This document shows positions 59,265-64,000 of a stretch of 64,000 bases of DNA, one piece after another (position 1 is the stretch's first letter; every line of letters starts with the position of its first letter). This stretch comes from a bacterium. GTDB lineage: Bacteria > Patescibacteriota > Microgenomatia > UBA1406 > GWC2-37-13. The translations under genes and the position numbers were made by a program. The notes beneath the pieces are model-generated. The model was not told the DNA's origin, did no database searches, and was given only the letters and a program-made list of their open reading frames with translations. The DNA is taken from NCBI GenBank assembly GCA_029573715.1, contig JAKQDR010000250.1, positions 1-64,000 on the forward strand. Direction: 5' to 3'.

Positions 59265-61025
59265 ATGAATATCAAAAATATCAACATTGTCATAGTAGTT
59301 TTTGTGGCTGTTTTGGCCCTATGGGGCATGATTTCTCCTGCCTCTGCATTTGCCCAAAATAACAAATTTGGCATTCATGTGACGGTACCCACAGACACAG
59401 ATTTGGATAGGGCTGCTGCGCTGGTGAATGGGGACACTGGTGCGTATGGGTATGTGAAATTTGTCATACAACAAGGTGAGCGTGATGCGGGGCAGTGGCA
59501 GAGCATTTTTGACAAGTTGCGTGAGCGCAGGCTCATCCCGGTTATTCGCATTGCGACAGAGCCAGAGGGAGAGAATTGGCAGATTCCTCGAGTGTCTGAG
59601 GCTACCTCATGGGCACAGTTTCTTAATTCACTCAACTGGGTCACGGAAAAGCGCTATGTTATTTTGTTCAACGAACCCAACCACGCCAACGAGTGGGGTG
59701 GCAGTGTTGATCCTACCGGGTACGGGAGAGTTGCTGCGGTCTATGCGGAAGCACTCAAAAATGCATCTGCAGATTTCTCTATTATGCTTGCCGGGCTTGA
59801 TCTTACTGCTCCTGAGGCGCGCCCTATGTATGCAGATGCCCAAAAATTTCTGCAAACGTCAATCCCTGAGTTTTGTGCATACTTTACTACTCGCAATTTG
59901 ATATGCAATGATTACATTGATGCAATATCCTCCCATTCATACCCCAACCCGGGCTTTTCAGGCACACCCTTTGACACAGGGCGCAGCTCAATACGTGGAT
60001 ATCAGTATGAGTTGGGATGGTACCGGGGCCTTTTGGGTAAAGAGCTGCCTGTATATATCACTGAAACCGGTTGGGACACCAGCAAGGTGGGCCATGAAAC
60101 TGCGGCCTCGTATTTTGTGACGGCATTCACCAATGTGTGGCTTCCTGATGAGCGAGTGCAAGCGGTTATACCGTTCCTTTTAAATTATCAGACCCCGCCA
60201 TTTTTGCAATTTTCCTTCTTAAGCCAGGGTGAAAACCCTCAGCCGTATTCAAAATATTTGCGCATCCAATCACTGGCCAAGGTACAGGGTGCACCGTCTA
60301 TTCGTGATACGGCGCAGGTTGCCGGAGACATCCCCGTGCGCATAGTGGAGGAGTCATCGTATAGCATTCCGTTTGCCGTGAAAAATACGGGACAAGCGAT
60401 TTGGGATGCGGGCGCATATACTCTGGTACTTGAAACCACCGATTTTGAGGAGGGTGTGTTGACGGCGCAACCCATACCTTTACCTAAGTTAACTCCGCTC
60501 CATGAAACGTATGCGCTTGCCCAGATTAGCACAGGATATACCGGAGAAAAAATGCAGGGCACGGTATCTGCGGTGCTCATGCGCGGCTCAGATGAAATAG
60601 CTCGAACACTGCCCCAGAAGGTTGTCATAGAGCCTCATCCCAGCTTATCACTTCGACTGACGCTTTTTGCCAAGGGCCTAAGCACAGGTGATGACTTTGA
60701 AGTGCAGATTTTTGATAATGATGAACAGCTGGTATATAAAAAGTCTTCTGTCAAGGTTACATTAGGCAGAGCAACTGTTGAGGGAATATCTAATGTTGCG
60801 CCTGGCAGAAAGTACCGGGTGGTCATCCTCAAGCCGTATTATCTGCCTCGTCAGGCCATAAGTACTTTTGCCGATGGCGTTACCATTATTGAATTTGAGG
60901 AGCTTTTGCCCCTTGATTTTAACCAGGATGGCAAGCTTTCACTCGCCGATATTCCGGGGCTTTTCACCCAAAAGGACCCAAATGATATGGGATTTTTTGA
61001 AAAAGTCCGCCTTCTATTACCCTAA
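59265..61025 (+). CDS. secreted glycosidase-like protein with a dockerin-like tail
   Basis: About 586 aa. A signal peptide (INIVIVVFVAVLALWGMISPASAFA) is followed by a clan GH-A-like TIM barrel (about 35-340). It has YVILFNEPNHANEWGG (acid/base Asn-Glu-Pro), and the expected nucleophile is in PVYITETGWDTSK. Beta-sandwich modules follow at about 350-560. The C terminus has DFNQDGKLSLADIPGLF, an EF-hand-like dockerin repeat. It probably hydrolyses or binds a glycan outside the cell. The substrate cannot be told. Confidence 0.75.
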   Translation: MNIKNINIVIVVFVAVLALWGMISPASAFAQNNKFGIHVTVPTDTDLDRAAALVNGDTGAYGYVKFVIQQGERDAGQWQSIFDKLRERRLIPVIRIATEPEGENWQIPRVSEATSWAQFLNSLNWVTEKRYVILFNEPNHANEWGGSVDPTGYGRVAAVYAEALKNASADFSIMLAGLDLTAPEARPMYADAQKFLQTSIPEFCAYFTTRNLICNDYIDAISSHSYPNPGFSGTPFDTGRSSIRGYQYELGWYRGLLGKELPVYITETGWDTSKVGHETAASYFVTAFTNVWLPDERVQAVIPFLLNYQTPPFLQFSFLSQGENPQPYSKYLRIQSLAKVQGAPSIRDTAQVAGDIPVRIVEESSYSIPFAVKNTGQAIWDAGAYTLVLETTDFEEGVLTAQPIPLPKLTPLHETYALAQISTGYTGEKMQGTVSAVLMRGSDEIARTLPQKVVIEPHPSLSLRLTLFAKGLSTGDDFEVQIFDNDEQLVYKKSSVKVTLGRATVEGISNVAPGRKYRVVILKPYYLPRQAISTFADGVTIIEFEELLPLDFNQDGKLSLADIPGLFTQKDPNDMGFFEKVRLLLP

Positions 61026-61041
61026 ATAGGCACAACCTACA

Positions 61042-61764
61042 TCAATCATTTTTCGTAGTTTGTAATGTATGCAATCTGTGAGCTATTTCATCGTTTGGGG
61101 CTCTGGAAAAGTAACTTCCAACACACACGGCAGATATTGGATAGTGTGTTGATACTGTATGCACGAGCGGCATTGACGCTGGATTAATACCCCCATCGAG
61201 GAAGATTTTTCCACCGTATCTCGCATCTCGCAGCTTTTTAACTCGCTCAAGTTGTTCAGGGATAAACACCTGCCCTTGGGGGCCGGGGTGAATGGTCATA
61301 ATTTGTATCGCGGGATAGGTGTGGGCCGGCGCACCGGCAAATATGATGTCTTTGATAGGGGGATCATCGGGGTTCACAGTAGGACAGATTGAAGCATTTT
61401 TGATTTGTGAAGTCCAACGCTCAATAATGTCAGGTGGAGCGGGAAAGTTGAGATGGGCGAAGATGTGGCGGATGGAAATAAGTGTGCTTAATTCGGCAAG
61501 AGCTTGCAGAGCGTCGTCATAATCAGTAAGCATAAGATGAAAGTCGAAGATCACCTTATGATATACATCCAGCTGGTCGTTTGAAAGACCACGGAGCAGC
61601 GTGAGCAAGTCTTTTGCAGAAAAGGTGAGATTGGGCACGAATAAACCATCTTGAATATCAATTTGTATGGTGTAAGCAACTGTTGCGAAGCGAGAGGCAT
61701 AGAGCGGCACATCATGAACGTTTCGACTGGTAACGGTGGGGATAATTTCGGGAGCATTAGACAT
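61042..61764 (-). CDS. ribulose-phosphate 3-epimerase-like TIM-barrel protein
   Basis: A 240-aa protein aligning to Rpe: IQIDIQDGLFVPNLTF (consensus HxDVMDGHFVPN), VIFDFHLML (LDVHLM), MTIHPGPQGQVF (consensus NPGFGGQ) and KIFLDGGIN. Asp and the second His metal ligands remain, but the first ligand His is Gln and the NPG is HPG. It may be a divergent epimerase or a related sugar-phosphate enzyme. It is divergent from the M20 peptidase, 14 bp apart. Confidence 0.7.
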   Translation of the reverse strand: MSNAPEIIPTVTSRNVHDVPLYASRFATVAYTIQIDIQDGLFVPNLTFSAKDLLTLLRGLSNDQLDVYHKVIFDFHLMLTDYDDALQALAELSTLISIRHIFAHLNFPAPPDIIERWTSQIKNASICPTVNPDDPPIKDIIFAGAPAHTYPAIQIMTIHPGPQGQVFIPEQLERVKKLRDARYGGKIFLDGGINPASMPLVHTVSTHYPISAVCVGSYFSRAPNDEIAHRLHTLQTTKND

Positions 61765-61778
61765 GGTATGATTGTAGC

Positions 61779-63137
61779 ATGCAGAAAAACGAGATACTCA
61801 AGCTCCTTGCCGATTTCATAGCCATTGAATCAGTATCAACAGATAAAAGTCGTACCTTGGCGATGGGGCAGGCAGGTGAGTTTCTGGCGCGCACGCTCAC
61901 TCATATGGGGTTTGAGGTTACTGCTCACCGCATTGCAGATGCACCACCTTTTATCATAGGGGCGTACCGCGTGGCGGGAGCACACGAGACTATGGGAGTA
62001 TATGGCCATTATGATGTTCAACCAGAAGATCCGGTTGATGCGTGGCATTCACCTCCATTCAAACTAACGTCCCGTGACGGCAAGCTCTATGGCAGGGGAG
62101 TGGCGGATGATAAAGGGCATATCATTCAAAACATAGTAGCACTCCAGCAACTTATTGCAACCAAAAAGCTCAACAAAAACATTGTGTGTTTTTTTGAAGG
62201 AGAGGAAGAGTCCGGAAATAAGCACCTCAATGATTTTTTGGCTCTCGGTGAGGCGCGTATATTGCGCGAGCCAGATGTGTGGCTGGTGACAGACATGGGC
62301 GCTTCAGGCTCTGGAGAGCCTCAAATATGGAATGGGCTCCGTGGAATTGTTTATTTTGAAATCACTATTGAAACAAGTAACAAAGACGCTCATTCGGGAA
62401 TATACGGCAATAGGGTGCATAATCCCGCTCAACTTCTTTGTGACTTGTTCGCTCGTATGAAAGATGCGCATTCCGTCGTTGTACAAATTCCTCATTTCTA
62501 TGACAACATCATATTTCCCACCCCCACAGAGTACGCGAGCTTGCTAACTCAAAGTGACTCTGACGCGAGTTTGCGCGCACGCTCTGGTGCGCACGTCCTC
62601 CCTACAACATGGGGCCCGTTTCCTGGCGCACCCTCTGACATGCCTCTTGCGCTCACCTCCAAACTATTGCCCTCACTTGACATACATGGTGTATGGGGCG
62701 GGTACATACAAGATGGGGTCAAGACCATCATCCCCGCACGAGCAAATGCAAAATTTTCATGCCGTATCGTGGCAGGTCAAAAACCCGAAAACGTTGCACG
62801 TTTAGTACACGACTTTGTGTGCGCTCATATACCCCCGGGAGTATCTATTAAACTTACTCAAAAAGAAGGATCTGAGGCGTTTTATACCGCTGTTGATAAC
62901 TTATGGACCAAGCGAATCGCAGGCGCTTTGGAGCACACATTTAAAACTCCTGTCCGATACAATCGTTCTGGGGGCTCAATACCGGTGGCACAAGCTCTTC
63001 AACAGAAATTCTCCAAACCCGTCATTCTCACTGGGTTCACGTTGCCCGATGACAATATCCACGCTCCTAATGAAAATTATGATGAACAAATGTTTTGGAA
63101 GGGGATTGAGGCTCTGGAACTTATCTATACTTCCTGA
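61779..63137 (+). CDS. M20-family metallopeptidase (dipeptidase-like)
   Basis: A 452-aa di-zinc peptidase. Metal and catalytic motifs are VYGHYDVQPEDP, LYGRGVADDKGHI and FFEGEEESGN (Glu-Glu). The dimerisation domain has TSNKDAHSGIYGNRVHNPAQLL, and a C-terminal His is expected near TGFTLPDDNIHAPNENY. Such enzymes cleave dipeptides or act as carboxypeptidases. There is no signal peptide, so it is cytoplasmic and suits peptide scavenging. Extended -10 TGGTATGAT ends 6 nt before the ATG. Confidence 0.92.
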   Translation: MQKNEILKLLADFIAIESVSTDKSRTLAMGQAGEFLARTLTHMGFEVTAHRIADAPPFIIGAYRVAGAHETMGVYGHYDVQPEDPVDAWHSPPFKLTSRDGKLYGRGVADDKGHIIQNIVALQQLIATKKLNKNIVCFFEGEEESGNKHLNDFLALGEARILREPDVWLVTDMGASGSGEPQIWNGLRGIVYFEITIETSNKDAHSGIYGNRVHNPAQLLCDLFARMKDAHSVVVQIPHFYDNIIFPTPTEYASLLTQSDSDASLRARSGAHVLPTTWGPFPGAPSDMPLALTSKLLPSLDIHGVWGGYIQDGVKTIIPARANAKFSCRIVAGQKPENVARLVHDFVCAHIPPGVSIKLTQKEGSEAFYTAVDNLWTKRIAGALEHTFKTPVRYNRSGGSIPVAQALQQKFSKPVILTGFTLPDDNIHAPNENYDEQMFWKGIEALELIYTS

Positions 63138-63290
63138 TTTCTTCTGATGTGTATATATAGCGGTTGACAGCACCGCTTAATAATGGCAATATGAAAGTAT
63201 AGGTATATTTATCATTTGTTTGATGCTCTAACTTCTTACCGTGATAGATTGAGTTGCGTATGCTTGATACTCGAGCTGATTTAGACTGTT

Positions 63291-64000
63291 ATGGCAATAC
63301 GTATTAATTCAAAGTTTCATAAACACTTTCGTGAAAGCATCCGCAGATTATCTGTGTGGTGTTTGGTTTTTGTGTACTTATTTTCATCCTTCCCATTTCT
63401 CGATCATGCTGTTAAGCCCGTTTATGCTGCCCCAATTACTGTTGAAAAAACCACTCAGTCTGATTGGCAATCGGGTCGGTATGAATATAATCAAATTGAC
63501 ACACTCACAAGCCCCGGCGATATAACTCTGCCCACAGATCTGGGGCAATGGGATGCACAAGGCCCGGCTGATCTGAACGAATACTCATATACATCAAGTC
63601 CCATGGTAAAGGTGGGGAGATTTGTATACATGAATCGAAATAGAGCAACCGGACAGTTTCTTCGCTATGATCTTGACTTGAGGGAGTGGAAAGAGATGGC
63701 GTTTGTTCCTCATGGTATGTATGAGGTAGCGGATTTGACGACAGACGGCACAAACACCATTTTCGCTGTTGCAACAAGATATACAGGAAGCTACCCCACG
63801 CTCACCTTTAAGCATTTCTTAAAATATGACATTCCCTCAAACACATGGTCATACCTGGCTGATCCCCCCGATTTCTTACGCACATCTGCAACCATCGAGT
63901 ATGTCGCAGGGAGCCCTAACTACATTTATGCTATTCAGGGCACAGGCACATGGGGGTTTTGGCGCTACAATGTGGATACTAATGTTTGGTCTGTAATCAA
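63291..64000 (+). CDS. secreted propeller-like surface protein, N-terminal part (partial)
   Basis: ATG at 63291 opens a frame that runs without a stop to the window end (236 codons visible), so the ORF track omits it. There is a basic N terminus, then a signal-like helix (SVWCLVFVYLFSSFPF) ending in AVKPVYAAP, a likely cleavage site. The mature part has repeated YDLDLREW, YDIPSNTWSYL and YNVDTNVW units, a kelch-like propeller pattern (Tyr/Asp ... W). It could be a large adhesin-like protein similar in style to the 1361-aa pilus-operon protein. Confidence 0.75.
   Translation, partial: MAIRINSKFHKHFRESIRRLSVWCLVFVYLFSSFPFLDHAVKPVYAAPITVEKTTQSDWQSGRYEYNQIDTLTSPGDITLPTDLGQWDAQGPADLNEYSYTSSPMVKVGRFVYMNRNRATGQFLRYDLDLREWKEMAFVPHGMYEVADLTTDGTNTIFAVATRYTGSYPTLTFKHFLKYDIPSNTWSYLADPPDFLRTSATIEYVAGSPNYIYAIQGTGTWGFWRYNVDTNVWSVI

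Noticed and set aside
1-64000. Possible UGA recoding (code 25), as in Gracilibacteria
   Set aside because: nrdJ, copA and other conserved genes end properly at TGA, and no conserved gene is broken by TGA.
1-64000. CRISPR arrays, transposases, prophage genes, rRNA
   Set aside because: No regularly spaced repeats, DDE/HUH transposase motifs, phage structural genes or rRNA signatures were seen on either strand.

Overview
The window looks like a chromosome segment from a Candidate Phyla Radiation (Patescibacteria) bacterium, most like Microgenomates/Katanobacteria-type genomes. This is an inference from gene content. The set includes a minimal type IV pilus locus with several odd minor pilins, a PrgI/VirB4-like export module, DUF5667 and DUF4349 proteins, class II ribonucleotide reductase with NrdR, a four-helix-bundle (23S IVS-type) protein and many ORFans. 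The standard code applies: many genes end cleanly at TGA, so UGA is not recoded as in Gracilibacteria or Absconditabacteria. No rRNA, CRISPR array, prophage or insertion sequence is visible.

Layout. 1-12.4 kb (minus strand): type IV pilus operon with pilB, pilC, FimT-like, LamG-bearing and PilW-like minor pilins, a membrane protein, a 1361-aa duplicated propeller-like surface protein, a PilX-like protein, a PilM/PilN-like protein and a major pilin cut by the edge. 12.4-17.7 kb: an FPATG-tailed membrane protein, comF, a probable origin region (dnaA, dnaN, DnaA boxes), a catalytically degenerate Xer-like protein and thioredoxin. 17.7-22.2 kb (minus): a split VirB4-type ATPase, a PrgI-like protein and ribosomal protein S1. 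22.2-34.3 kb: mixed housekeeping genes, including an orphan RNA-ligase-partner PIN protein, AI-2E permease, a FAD oxidoreductase, a sugar phosphate isomerase, a UbiA/DPPR-type prenyltransferase, recA, a flavin reductase, RNase Y and HU. 34.3-41.2 kb: NrdR and B12-dependent NrdJ under tandem NrdR boxes, a PduO-type cobalamin adenosyltransferase, a cobalamin-riboswitch-like RNA and two ORFans. 41.4-44.5 kb: copper operon csoR-DUF305-copA. 44.4-47.2 kb: an HD protein, tRNA-Ala, and a PIG-V-like/PIG-L-like pair. 47.2-57.5 kb: an ORFan-rich accessory stretch beginning at tRNA-Pro, with heptad repeats, a partial duplication of the tRNA 3' part, a TrmB-like regulator and twin operator palindromes. 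57.6-64 kb: DUF4349, dCMP deaminase, a glycosidase-like secreted protein, an Rpe-like protein, an M20 peptidase and the start of another secreted propeller-like protein.

How it works together. Nucleotide metabolism forms one block: NrdR controls NrdJ, PduO makes the AdoCbl that NrdJ needs, and the RNA just downstream may sense cobalamin. Surface biology dominates elsewhere, with pili, putative adhesins, a sortase-like tail and extracellular enzymes, as expected for an episymbiont. A recurrent feature is that many genes have a -10 hexamer ending only about 5-11 nt before the ATG, implying widespread leaderless transcription. HU, with a strong Shine-Dalgarno, is the clear exception. I used this promoter geometry to choose several starts that differ from the longest ORF.
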